A DNA stretch of 64,000 nt from Trichostrongylus colubriformis (taxonomy: Eukaryota; Nematoda; Chromadorea; Rhabditida; Trichostrongylidae), in NCBI GenBank assembly GCA_963978905.1, contig OZ022258.1, forward strand, positions 32,425,282-32,489,281. The letters are read 5' to 3'. The notes under the pieces were generated by a model, which saw only the letters and a program-made list of their open reading frames with translations, searched no databases and was not told the origin of the DNA. This document shows, in pieces, positions 47,101 to 58,083 of the stretch; the stretch's first letter is position 1; each line of letters begins with the position of its first letter. The translations under genes and the position numbers were made by a program.

Positions 47101-50028
47101 CTATTCCGATCTCTGACCCACTTCCTCGACGGACGGCAGCTCAAAGATGACGATGATCTCAAAATCGACCTCCACACTTTCTTCGACCAGAAATCCCCAC
47201 ACTTCTATAGGCGAGGCATCTATCATCTCCCTATTCGCTGGCAACATATTGTTGATTATAATGGTACATATTTTATTGTCTGAAGTTAGACACAAATTAA
47301 GAAAAATAAATTTGAAATTTTTCGTCATTGTGTAGAAATTATGGTTCGACCTAATACATGGTAGGTTTGGAAGCCCGTAGCACGCGAGCCACACGTTCTC
47401 GCGCAAAACTAGTGCAATTTTTTTGTTCAGAGGGCCGAACTACCTCATGGGACATGTTTTCAGCCAACTCGAGAATTTGATCAAACTTTGGAAGGATTTT
47501 CGACCTACCGAGAATTTGACCAAATTCCGAAAAATCCTCGGCATACCAAATAGGCCTCGAACTGGCTGAAAACGTCTTAAGAGGTAGTTCGGCCCCCTGA
47601 CCTCAAAAACTGCACTGGTTTTGCGCGAGAACGTCTGGCCCGAGTGCTAAGGGTTACCAAAACTACCATATAACATTACTGTTTTTATGAAAAACCTCCA
47701 TAACTCCGCTCAGAGAATCGTTGTGCAAATTTAGAATGCAGGTTCGAGATCAGCGTCCGAAAATACGTCGGACCATATGTATCCCATTCCGAATGGCCAC
47801 TTGGAGCTCGGGACCTTCCCTTGTTAGCTTTTGAATGCTTCGGTGCATCTGTGTATTGTGCATCATCTTTTTTCGATTCATTTGTGATTGCGTGTTTGTG
47901 TAACATGCTCAATTGTTTGTTGTTTCACATGACGCGTTTTCGAAAAACTGATGCACAACACACAGATGCACCGAAGCATCCAAAAGCTGGGTAGCGCGCG
48001 CAATACTGTAGCGTGCGTCGCGGCATGCGGGTGTATACCCTTATGTCAGGATTTCGCACCGCGGCATGTCGCAAGCGAAACAATGCGGACGAGCTGAAGG
48101 CGCCATAGTTGGGTCCCGAAGCGATTACGAGTCAACTGCGTATCGCGCCCCTAGCATTAACGTGTAATCGTTCTAAGACCCAACTATCGCGACGCGCATA
48201 GCTCGCACACACTACGTCGCACGCCGCTCGTCGTCGTGCGAGATCCTGACATAAGTGTACATACCCGTGGTCTGCAATTTTGCGAAAATCAGATCGTACG
48301 TAGCGTGTGGGTCGTCCCATTCGTCCGATCCAGACGGTTCGCACTAATCGCAAGGTATAACATCAGTCTTATGTCAGGATTTAGCGTTGCGACGATCTGC
48401 GCGCGAGTTGACTGCCCTCAATGGGAATTGCGTGTAATTATGTAAAAAGGTCGGCGACCGTATCTATGCCTACTTTAATTCAATTTGCCGCTATATTGAG
48501 CTTGCCTTTGAATTATTTTCATCTTTATAGGCATAATATGGTTAATTTAACCTTTTCAGTTCACTCTTGGTTAATATAGGGATGGTGCATAATTAATGCG
48601 TCTTTTCTCTTCAATACTAAGCAAAAACAACGATAAGTAAAAGACTGGTTCCCATTTGGTACTCTCCGAAACATCAATTTCCACTACAAAAAAATGCAGC
48701 ATTTAAAAGCCGCATTAATTATGCACGAACCAATTAATAGCGTTTTGCATGCATTTATTTCATTTTCTATGCGCTGTCTCCTCCTTATATGCCTCATCTT
48801 TGCTCGCCCGAACTTTTCGCTGATTCGTAGTATCATGGCGTAAATAGTACATTTTGTATCGTATCGAATTGAGACGCAGTGCATTTGGAGCATCTCCACA
48901 GCTAGATCTAGGTGGGGAGTTTGGCGATAAGTAAATCACTTCCGCCGTAATGCAAAAGTCCGTTCTTGCACATGAAGATGTTTTCGCTCACCTCGAAACT
49001 CCTCCCTAGGCTGATGCAAAATTTTATCTACTATTCTAATACCTCTAACTGATATGCAAGTAAGGATAATACATTGCACATAATGCGTGTAAGATTGATG
49101 CATAGCACAAGAAATAGAATAAAATATGCAAAACACTCATCAACCAAGAGTGAACTAAAAAACTTCAAACTAAAATCTCCACTGAGATGAAAACAATTTG
49201 AAAACAAGTTTAGAATAGTGATGAAACGGATAATAATAGGCGTAGGGACGGTCGCCGCTCTTTTACGCAATTACACGCGATCCGCACCTAGGGCAGTCCA
49301 CTCGCGAGCGAACGTCGCTTGTCGCTCGGCATCGCGCGAAATCCTGACATAAGGGTACACACCCGAGAGTCTTGGCTAGCCCGGAAAGATATTTATGCGG
49401 GCTTGATTCCTTAAACCATGAGCGGATGTGGCACCACCTCTCAGTGGGCCACTTTCGCGCACCTTCAATAAAAACTTCTAAGGGAACATCTATCATGGAT
49501 CGAACTATGAAGTACATTTACGTCCATAGACGCAGTGGCATCATAAGATATTTAAGCGTTAAGTTTGGTCGACAGCCAATCCGAGCGCGACCTGCCCAAT
49601 GGCTTTTCACAACTATTCAAACGAAAATTTATAAACAAAAGTAGAGAGGAAATTGAATAAACGAATTCACCGGTAGCATCAAGGGTTTGGTACGCGAACA
49701 AACCGAGTGCGGCTAAAGCATATGCCCATGCGGGGGCGGATTCACGTGCTGTAGGACAGTAGCTGGACAATACAAGCCCAGTGACAAGGTTCACTACCAG
49801 ACCTGAAAAGTATACTCTGTTTGTCAGGTACACATGACTATACCACTGTGAATATGAGCCATAACATCACATCTTACCGATCAATGTGATTAAATTGGGA
49901 GCTAGCCAGAGCGGATAAAAGTTCACAAACCACTCCCAGTAATACTTCATACAAATCTCATCCAACCAGCTCGTATCCACTGCTGAATATTTGTGCTCGG
50001 CGAGACGGCTAAGCTCTTCTTTAGTCAT
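44165..50028 (-). CDS. choline/ethanolamine phosphotransferase (complete, 9 exons)
   Basis: Minus exons are 49878-50028, 49671-49802, 46099-46178, 45584-45717, 45432-45523, 45184-45306, 44969-45114, 44786-44880 and 44165-44318. All phases agree and give 368 aa. The enzyme transfers phosphocholine or phosphoethanolamine from CDP-alcohols to diacylglycerol in ER/Golgi membranes. The CDP-alcohol motif D-G-x2-A-R-x8-G-x3-D-x3-D is exact: Asp95, Gly96, Ala99, Arg100, Gly109, Asp113, Asp117. Other family blocks are [61 protein letters not shown] and [10 protein letters not shown]. Several membrane helices are evident. The sequence does not show whether it prefers choline or ethanolamine. Intron 3 starts GC (CAG|GCAAGT). 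Intron 2 is 3.5 kb and holds a mariner and MITEs. Human CEPT1 is somewhat longer at the N-terminus. Confidence 0.95.
46520..47354 (+). mobile_element. mariner element with TA duplication, in CEPT intron 2
   Basis: The inverted ends are TTAGGTTGGACCATAATTTC and GAAATTATGGTTCGACCTAA, with TA on both outer sides (46518-46519 and 47355-47356). The plus frame 46885-47283 carries the transposase C-ter half: [15 protein letters not shown] and [11 protein letters not shown], two of the three catalytic Asp positions. One in-frame stop (TAA 47068-47070) lies between them. The N-ter half is largely missing, so it is inactive. Confidence 0.88.
47378..47650. mobile_element. foldback MITE in CEPT intron 2
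   Basis: Left TAGCACGCGAGCCACACGTT and right AACGTCTGGCCCGAGTGCTA are imperfect inverted ends. The pairing continues through TTCTCGCGCAAAAC and GAGGGCCGAACTACCTC. The centre repeats GAGAATTTGA-CAAA twice. Confidence 0.75.
48038..48255. mobile_element. MITE, AATGTCAGGATGCCGC family, copy 2
   Basis: The ends CCTTATGTCAGGATTTCGC and GCGAGATCCTGACATAAG are inverted. The interior GTTGGGTCCCGAAGCGATTA and TAATCGTTCTAAGACCCAAC match the 51039 copy closely. It is in CEPT intron 2. Confidence 0.8.
48368..49354. mobile_element. larger relative of the TGTCAGGAT family, ~990 bp
   Basis: Left CTTATGTCAGGATTTAGCG and right CGCGAAATCCTGACATAAGG are inverted. The inner arms (GCGCGAGTTGACTGCCCT / AGGGCAGTCCACTCGCGAG, and CACGCGATCC/GGAATTGCGTG) extend the pairing to more than 100 bp. 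The AT-rich centre has no coding signal. It is in CEPT intron 2. Confidence 0.72.
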
Positions 50029-51038
50029 GAGACAATCATACTAAACATGCAATACTAAGTATCATTAAAAATCAGGCGCTATGTGAATAGGGGAGAAGGA
50101 AATATTTTGATCACTGCAATCTTATCTCATTTCAGCCACAAAATCATGGCAATGAAGGCGAGGGAACGATAGGAATAAGCGATGGCGAACCAGAGAGAGT
50201 GGATATTTCCACAAATTAGCAATGAATATGCTCCCATTCTCCTTCGTTATTCATAACGCACCAAACACCCACTTTGCAACCTTTAAAGACGCAAAAAAAG
50301 AAAATATAAATATGTCCAGAAGTAGAGAAAAAAAACCTCGAGATAGGAATCGATGTATTTGTAGCCGATTGTGTCTACTAGGAGTGGTTGACTTCTCGGG
50401 GCATAAGTGTACTCATATCTGAACAAAAAGAAAAATGATACACGCTGTTATCATAATGGGAGAGGAGGGCAGCTCAGGCCACCTTTAGACTTCGCCATTC
50501 TAGGTTTTGCGGTGAGCATTTTCATATGCGACTCTGTAATCTCGAGTCGAGAATTTGCAATGCTGCTTCTTCGTGTGCAATGCCGCGACACCGCAAAATA
50601 AATCTCATTGTCATGCAGCGGCCCACAAAGCGTTGTAAGCACAAGTATCACGAAAGAGTTAATCAGCACAAATTAAGGCAAGATTTCACGAAAGCCTTTT
50701 TGGAAACGGTAAATGTTTCTATCCCTTCCTAGAGCTCAGGCAAAAATACGCCGGAAGCTGAGCCAGTGGAGTGCTCTACTTCTTCATTTCGGTAGCATTT
50801 ATTAAGTAGTGAAGGTCAACCAGGATGAAATAGTGACCTACTTTGCACGACGTCCTCGGTCAACTCGAGCAGCGGTAGTAGACCGAGTCACAACCATATC
50901 TGCAATACAGTGCAATACAGTCAGAACATAACTACATCATGAAAAGTTTCAACATTACAGTAACGGAGTAGTTAAATGACTAAATGTTATGGCAAGTTGA
51001 GTGTAATTTTTCTAGATAAGACAAAAAGGGATGTGTAC
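50029..51038. other. sequence upstream of the CEPT gene; no supported gene
   Basis: It should contain the CEPT promoter. On the minus strand ATACTTAG lies about 25 bases before the ATG and could be a splice-leader acceptor, but this is weak. The short frames lack domains. Confidence 0.35.
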
Positions 51039-51249
51039 CTTAATGTCAGGATGCCGCACTGCGGATTGTCGCAAGCGAAGCAATGCGGACGAGCTAAATT
51101 GTTGGGTCCCGAAGCGATTAGAAGTCAACTGCGTATCGCACTCCTAGCATTACGTTGTAATCGTTTTGAGACCCAACTACCGCGACGCGCATAGCTCGCA
51201 CACACTGTGTCGCACGTCGCTCGCCATCGTGCGGCATCCTGACATTAGG
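51039..51249. mobile_element. MITE, AATGTCAGGATGCCGC family, copy 3
   Basis: Left CTTAATGTCAGGATGCCGC and right GCGGCATCCTGACATTAG are near-perfect inverted ends. The interior matches the 48038 copy, including GACGCGCATAGCTCGCACAC. Confidence 0.82.
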
Positions 51250-51318
51250 GTACATATCCGACAAAAAGGCAACCGAACACACAAAAACTTGAATGGCGCG
51301 CTCTAAACATAATGCTTC

Positions 51319-51700
51319 GGCTGCCGTTCATTTGCGTATTGTTGACAGGTACCGTGATCCCACGCCTAGTTATAATCGCCCTAGTGCGCAAATGGAGATG
51401 TGACCTTACCACTGGACATCACTGCTCTATGTTCGCGCATGTTATATGTCCTCTCATATCCTCCGCTGCTCAAGTCGGTGCTATGGGAGTTAGGGGGCCA
51501 CTCGACAAAAGCAAAAGTCGCGCCTGCTTTCCGCTTTTAAGCACTCCCAAGGTTATTTTATGTCAAGATACAGCTGACTAACTGAGAAAACGACTGAATT
51601 ATTCGTCCTTTAGTATATTACGAAAAATCCGTTACAACTAGACTAAACAACCACTTACGCGTATTCGCCTAAGCCTAGAGAAAGGGAGTCTCCTTCCCCT
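51319..51700. repeat. composite dispersed repeat
   Basis: 51319-51480 shares GCTGCCGTTCATTTGCGTA and the GGTACCGT region with 52087-52140 and, inverted, with 57080-57245. 51481-51700 is an inverted copy of 35608-35830. The 89-codon frame across it is probably not a gene. Confidence 0.55.
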
Positions 51701-51881
51701 AGGCTTAGGCTAACATAGGATGAAAAAAGTCACGAATTTGCTTCACCAGAATCGTTTTATGCAGAATTCGAACATGATCTGGCTAGCGCCATGGCTTCTC
51801 TGCGCTCAGCCATAGCGTTAGAGACGCAGAGCACAGTTCGCTGGCCCCCCCCCCCTAGCTCGGCCGCATTTATGGGGAGAC

Positions 51882-52058
51882 GGTCGTTTGGCGCGGCCTC
51901 TGTAGCTACTTTTCCAAGGGGGCGCTTCCAAAGCTCCTCCCCTAAGAAGGCTAAGGCAAATCTAGAGGGTCCAGACGGCGAAGGACACGCCCCCTATGGT
52001 GAGCAACGGCCCATGCGCCCCATAGAAAAATTAGCTGCAGAGGCCGCGCCAAACGACA
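51882..52058. mobile_element. MITE, CGTTTGGCGCGGCC family, copy 1
   Basis: Left GGTCGTTTGGCGCGGCCTC and right GAGGCCGCGCCAAACGAC are inverted ends. The inner GGGGGCGC and the CATGCGCCCC region also pair. It is related to 57783-57953 and to the ends of 62889-63837. Confidence 0.8.
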
Positions 52059-52632
52059 TACACCCGCATTTATGTACCAGAGCCGGCTGCCGTGCATTTG
52101 CGTACTGTTGGCAGGTACCGTAACCTTATGCCTAGTTATAGTCGTCATGGCACAGAGTTGGTGTTCTTGTAGTCACTTCATCACTGCATAACATGCGATG
52201 TTCTTCCTCCTAATCGTTATCACGTGAAAATTTATATGATTTTAATGCAGTTGGGGGCCACATACTGCTCTTGACGGCCGGCGCTATTTTTGCCTAAGCC
52301 TTACTTGAGGAGGAACTCGCAATTGCCCTGGATAAGGTTTAGACGAAAATACACATTTCAGTTTACAAGCAGATGGATACAGGATGGTATCAGGTGAGGA
52401 ACAAACCTGCACAAATCACCTCACCTGCACAAATTAACTATTTCTTCGAAATTTGTCTAATACATCAGAACCGGGTTATTTGCACGATTCCAGCAGATTC
52501 AGTTGGTGCTCATTCATCGTTGGACTCTATCCCATATAGTGGCGTCAGCAAAGAAGAGCACAATGGATTGCACTTTCCCCAACTATACATAGGAGACTGT
52601 CACTTCTCAGTTTCACGCACGTTTCGATCAAG

Positions 52633-53072
52633 TGTCGTGACTTCCGTCCGACTCATCGTAGATCACACCTGGTGGGCGCGCGGGTCCCGATCTACCGGCC
52701 GGACGTAGTGGCGGGAAAACGCCTTTATAAGGCGCTGCAGTCTGTCAGTCTTGTCTTCCGTCAGTTGCGGTCCACCGCGTGTGCTCCGGTTCAGTGGTCC
52801 ATGGTCGCCGCCCTCAACGACCACTCCCGCCATCGTCCTATTCAGTCTGTGCTGTCATCCCACGCAGCCAACACCGACGAAGAACCTGCATATGGAAATG
52901 CAGCTAGGGCCTCCAAGCGACCCGCGTAGGCAGAGCGAGAGAGCGAGCGCGGCGTAAGTCCCCGTAGACACCCTCGCGCCGACACTGACGCTACCACCGC
53001 CGGACTACCCCGATGCACAGCCCTGTGAGGTATGTGATATTGCGGGGCACAAGCATCTGTGCCGGCACGACA
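52633..53072. repeat. left LTR, 440 bp
   Basis: TGTCGTG...CACGACA ends. The TATA-like CCTTTATAAGG is near 52722, followed by CTGCAGTCTGTCAGTC, which could hold the transcription start. Confidence 0.85.
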
Positions 53073-54852
53073 TGGTGCATCGGACCGAGGTTCAACGTGG
53101 GGAAACCCACGTTGGGCCTTAGTGATCGAGCCTACTCGCGCTCGCCACCCTGCAGGGTATGCTAGGACACGTACCCCCTACAGCAAATACGGGTTAACCT
53201 GCACGTACGTTAGCCATACTTGGGGTCTCCTCTTCTGCCCGTGTGGGACCCTGGTCCTTACCTACGGTGCCTTGCGTGGCACAAGCCCGTAGGGACAAAC
53301 GCCTATGTGCCTTGTTGGGCCATAACGCGTGGGCCTTGGTTAACTCCAGCTGGGTGGGTAGAAGAGTCGAGTACCAGCCCCTCTGAGGGTCAGGTGGATG
53401 ACCTTTGGCCATGATACGTAAGTGTTCGTTAACACGTATCGTAATTGTACGTAGTCCCCGGTCCCTATCCTTCTTTCTTCGTCGTCGTATACATTGATCG
53501 TCGTCTCCTCCATTTCACCATCGTGCAACTACCCGTATATACGTTGGTCCTACTCGCATTCGGCCACCGTCGTACAACATCAACTTCCATCACCGTAGGG
53601 AAGGGCTGACGGCCGCAGCCACCTTGCGGCACAACACCAGCTTATCGTAGCAAATTTTAGACTTGGATTCGGCAGCTGCTATCTCCTTCCAGTGTTCCAC
53701 ATGTCTACGGTTACTACCTCTTAGGCAAACCTATCCAATTAAGCACTCACTTCATTTTGGTCGGCAAAGCCTTGCATAGCACTACACGCAAGAGTGGTCG
53801 GCGTAAAGATCAAAAACCGGCAAATCGTCAATCCGATTGGGACGCAGGCGTATGAAGCCATTTGCTTCCGTTGGACTTAATACTAGTTCCTCAACGCAGC
53901 TATTCGTTATGAAATTTGCGCAACTTCAAGCACCCCGTGTTCGTACCTCGGTGTCTTATGAGTTGCAGCAATACGTCGTACATCGTAGTCAAAGCTCACC
54001 AACATGTCGCAGTTATAAAGTAGTTTTAGACAGGTGTATAATATATGTATGAGCCCTTTCGCCAATCAGCATGACAGTGCTCGCAAAAGCGCGCTCCGGA
54101 GCTAGCACAGAATGTGTAGTCACGCGTAGCGGTTGGCCGCGAAATCATATTGCAGGTTACGCTGTTCCAAGTATGATCGCATCATCATATATGTACAACA
54201 CCTAATTGTCGACAAACTCTGCATTCATCAACATACGGTCTACCCACTTCATTACTGCGTATCTGTTCCTAGTAAGTACGTCGGTCGCAGTGGCAATTCC
54301 ATGAAACCTTCGCATCGACGTGATGCTTGGTCAGGTACCCATTCATTTTCCCTTTGCGTAGTTATTCATGTGTGCAGCACGTAATACTTGCATTGTGTGT
54401 TTTTGCCGCAGCGTTTGGTTATTCTTACTAGTCCCTTCACGATAGTAGCCCTTCTTTATAACGTTCTGGCTGTTCAACCAGTACAATGCTCGCTCGCAGC
54501 GTTATAGTAAATTTGCGTAGCAGTGAATTGTTTTGATTTGCGTATTTCCCCTCATAATCTTCAGTACATATGTTCAATTAAATTTAGCCCTTATCTGCTT
54601 TTTTGCGCATTCACTGCTAATTAAAATTCTCTGCACACATTTACCCACGTACGTTTGCGCCGGATACCTGACCACGTATCACATCGCGCGAATTTTCCAA
54701 TCACGCCATGCTCCTCTACTGCCGGGTAGACTCCACCCTAATTGATAGTTGCGTTTTCATTGTTAGAACAGCACAGACCTTACGGACTTGTTGTTTTAGG
54801 AATGGAAGCGCAGCTCCTTATTTTACTAACCCCCTTTATACCGTATTTCACC

Positions 54853-55067
54853 GCGTAGTCAAAAACAATACCCTTTTTAACTGCGTAGTCAAAACAACAA
54901 TTTCTTCTCAACCGCGTAGTCAACATTTTCATCTTGGCAGCGTAGCCAAGGCAAAAGTTTTCCCCTTTGTTTCGTAGCCGCGTAGTCAAATCCGTTCTAC
55001 TTAAATCTTGACTTCGTAGTCAAGAGCAATATTTTCCTCTGTTAACTATTTATCTCAGCGTAGCCAA
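54853..55067. repeat. array of GCGTAGTCAA / GCGTAGCCAA words in the LTR element
   Basis: GCGTAGTCAA is at 54853, 54883, 54914 and 54980. TCGTAGTCAA is at 55014, and GCGTAGCCAA is at 54940 and 55058. The spacing is irregular, about 26-44 bp, with unrelated AT-rich spacers. Single CGTAG words are scattered through the rest of the element. Confidence 0.75.
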
Positions 55068-55792
55068 TATAACTAACTTTACACTTTTATCACTACTACA
55101 CGTGTAACCACTTCACTTTGTATGTTACAGCATAGCCTTCTTAAAGGATCCGACGTGTGCAGTCTTTAGCGTATCCGACTATCAAATCGTCGTATTGATC
55201 CCGAGGAGCGGTGAGGGGCCGCTAATTCTTTTGCATGACCTCGAGACATTTTCTTACTTCCCCTTGACTGACCCGTGGGCACGTTTGCACAGCGAGGCCG
55301 AAACCCCTCCCTCGCACTAAATCACCCACAGTGTGAGGCAAAACTCGCACAAACCGTAGTCGGAAAGTAACCCCAATTTCCTGTCAAATCGTCCAGACGC
55401 CTTCGTCCAATGCAACGACGTCCAAACCTGCCGCCATCTACGTCTTCGCCTCGCCGCCGTCGTCGTCATCTCGTCATCATCTGCTCACGTAGCCAGCCGA
55501 ATACGCCAGTCTGCGTTCGACACTGCCATCGTCATGATCGTATCCTAACCAACTTACATGTATACACTTGTACACATATGATGTATTGACATATTGTTAT
55601 CCTAGGGACAAAAAGTCATGGCCCGCCGTCAAACTAATTTCCCTCGGACCCAGATTAGGTAGTTAGGCCCGTAGGCACTCGACGATTAACTAACAATGTG
55701 TCTGTATCTTAGCTGCGTAGTCGCAGTAGGTATGGGCGGGAATCCTAATTTCATCGTAGCCGGTGGGACCATTCTGTCTTCGCCGCCCCCAG

Positions 55793-56608
55793 TGTCGTGA
55801 CTTCCGTCCGACTCATCGTAGATCACACCTGGTGGGCACGCGGGTCCCGATCTACCGGCCGGACGTAGTGGCGGGAAAACGCCTTTATAAGGCGCTGCAG
55901 TCTGTCAGTCTTGTCTTCCGTCAGTGCTCCGGTCCAGTGGTTCATGGTCGCCGCCCTCAACGACCACTCCCGCCATCGTCTCGTCCTATTCTGTCTGTGC
56001 TCTTATGCCACGTAGCCAACGCCGACGAGGAACCTGCGTATGGAGAAGCAGCTGGGGAACGGAAACCCGCCAGACCCCCCGTAAGCAGTGAGCGACTGGG
56101 TCCGACCCGTGAGTCCGTAGGATAGGTTTACTGTGTTTATATCGTATTGCCTATGTCATTGAATTATTGCTATTGATGCATTATTGCCCATCGATCTCTA
56201 CACGTAGCACATGAATGCTTAATAGTCTAAACTGGTGTTAATCTAACATAAGGTTTTTATGCCGGACTCTTTAAGGCTATTTGCTATGCCTCGCATTGAT
56301 CGGTCGGTTCATTTATCGTAGACGCAACGTAGTTCCACACCTATGTGGTCAGGGGCGTAGGATGTACTTTGGTGCAATGCAGGAAAAGTCCTCTTCAGGA
56401 GGACCGGTGTATAGTGTGTGTGTTTCGTCGTAGGGGCAGCTAGGGCCTCCAAGCGACCCGCGTAGGCAGAGCGAGAGAGCGAGCGCGGCGTAGGTCCCCG
56501 TAGACACCCTCGCGCCGACACTGACGCTACCCCCGCCGGACTACCCCGATGCACAGCCCTGTGAGGTATGTGATATTGCGGGGCACAAGCGTCTGTGCCG
56601 GCACGACA
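55793..56608. repeat. right LTR, 816 bp, with a ~385-bp insertion or tandem change
   Basis: It matches the left LTR up to about 56051 (GCAGCTGGG) and again from about 56436 (GCAGCTAGGGCCTCC). The extra segment between is bounded by this short duplicated word. The left LTR instead has a 17-bp stretch near 52770 that is absent here. Confidence 0.78.
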
Positions 56609-57079
56609 ATCAAGATTTCGCTTCGGAAACTGCAATCTAGCTCGTTGGCGGTTAGAGCTACGCTAGTTCGAAATCAAGTAAACAAAAAGTTGCGGAGGGA
56701 GGGATTCTCTGCACTTGGCGTTCGGCGATATTTTTACACAGATTTTGGCAGGAAATGAATCCCTACTTCCGTTCTCTGAGGCTAGGCAAAAATAATTGTT
56801 AGGTGTGCAAAGTGATGCTTGTAGGAGAGCACAGTAGAAGAACAATGCAAAAATGAGTGCCTCCTCGATTAATTTTCTCCTAAAACCTTATGTAGCACCT
56901 ATATCTCACATCTATCGTGCACCTTGGCAGAGTTTACTTCACGTTAAAAGTTCGTTCAATAGTTGCGCTGCAATTGATCGCTGTGTTTGTTGATCGCAGC
57001 ATTAACCTTGAAAGCGTAAACTTGAGGCGCCGTTGCAGCCTCCAATAGTGAGAAAACTACTTTGATCACGTAGACTCCA

Positions 57080-57290
57080 GCAGTGGAAGTTTTTTGCTTC
57101 AGGGAAGATATGAGAGGACGCACAATAAGCGGCAACATAGCGCACCATTGTGCAGTGGTAAGGTGCCATCTCATGTTGTGCACTGAGATGATTATAGGCG
57201 TAAGCTTACGGTACCTGCCGACAGTACGCAAATGCACGGCAGCCGGCGTCTAGTACATAATTGCTGCCCCCCCTGACTCCCATAGCACCC
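57080..57290. repeat. dispersed repeat, inverted relative of 51319-51490
   Basis: It contains GGTACCTGCC...AGTACGCAAATGCACGGCAG, the complement of the 52087 copy, and ends at a C-run plus TGACTCCCATAGCACC. It is a rearranged mosaic of the 51.3-51.7 kb repeat. Confidence 0.55.
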
Positions 57291-57782
57291 TGAAGTCTTC
57301 CAGATTATTAGGTTGTCCGGGAAGTTCTCAGCGTTTTGAGTGTTTCGTTTTAAACGAACATAACTCCCTCAATACTCATCGGTTTAATCGAAATAAGCAC
57401 CGTTCGAATCAGCATACTTTTGCCAGGTGACATCAGCCGATAAATCCCATCAAAAAATACACTGGGTGGTCGAGAATCCACGAAATTCACGACGGCTTTT
57501 TTGCCTGCTCCTGATTGATAAAGTGTTTTACTCGGCTAGGAAGTTCTGAAAATGTTTGAAAAGGTGATAGTCGGTTGTTGAAAGGTCTGAAGAATATGGC
57601 GTGTGAAGTAGAACTCCAACTCCCAATTCCTTCAATTTATGGATGTGATAAGTGAAACGTGTGGAGGGGCGTTGTTATGCAAAAGAATCAGACCCTTTCT
57701 GTTGACAAGTGCTGGCTGCAGCTGACGAATTTTCGGTACATTTCGTCGATTTCTTCAAAGTAAGACTCTGCTGGGGTGTATG

Positions 57783-57953
57783 CCGTTTGGCGCGGCCCTT
57801 GCCGCTAATTTTCCTAGGGGGCGCATGGGCCGTTGTTCACCGTTGGTGGCGTTTCCTTCGCCGCCTGGTCTCTCGCAGAGTTGCCTGAGCCTTTTTAGGG
57901 GCCTTTGGCAGCGCCCCAGTGGAAAATTAGCTGCAAGGCCGCGCCAAACGACC
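57783..57953. mobile_element. MITE, CGTTTGGCGCGGCC family, copy 2
   Basis: Left CCGTTTGGCGCGGCCC and right GGCCGCGCCAAACGACCG are inverted ends. It lies at the mariner breakpoint, beside the Harbinger-like element. Confidence 0.75.
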
Positions 57954-58083
57954 GTCTCCCCTCTGCTGTAAGGCCGCGTTCATACATTGCGCACCGACGC
58001 CGTCGACGCCGACAGCGGCGTCAGCTTGACGCCGGCACCGGCGGCGACGGCGTCAATAGATAGTGCGCAACGTTTGCAAAACC

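Larger units (their letters stand above)
52633..56608. mobile_element. complete LTR retrotransposon without pol (LARD/TRIM-like)
   Basis: Two LTRs (52633-53072 and 55793-56608) begin TGTCGTG and end CACGACA. ATCAAG stands immediately outside both (ending 52632; starting 56609), which is a target-site duplication. The 2.7-kb interior has no open frame of note and no gag, protease, integrase or RT motif, so the element is non-autonomous or gutted. After the left LTR comes TGGTGCATCGGACCG, a possible primer-binding site, which suggests plus orientation. A convincing polypurine tract is missing, so orientation is open. The LTR has GCCTTTATAAGGCGC, a TATA-like palindrome, about 90 bp in. Confidence 0.85.

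Noticed and set aside
52633..56608. Ordinary tandem duplication rather than an LTR element
   Set aside because: TG...CA ends and a matching 6-bp direct repeat outside both copies are specific to LTR-type insertion.
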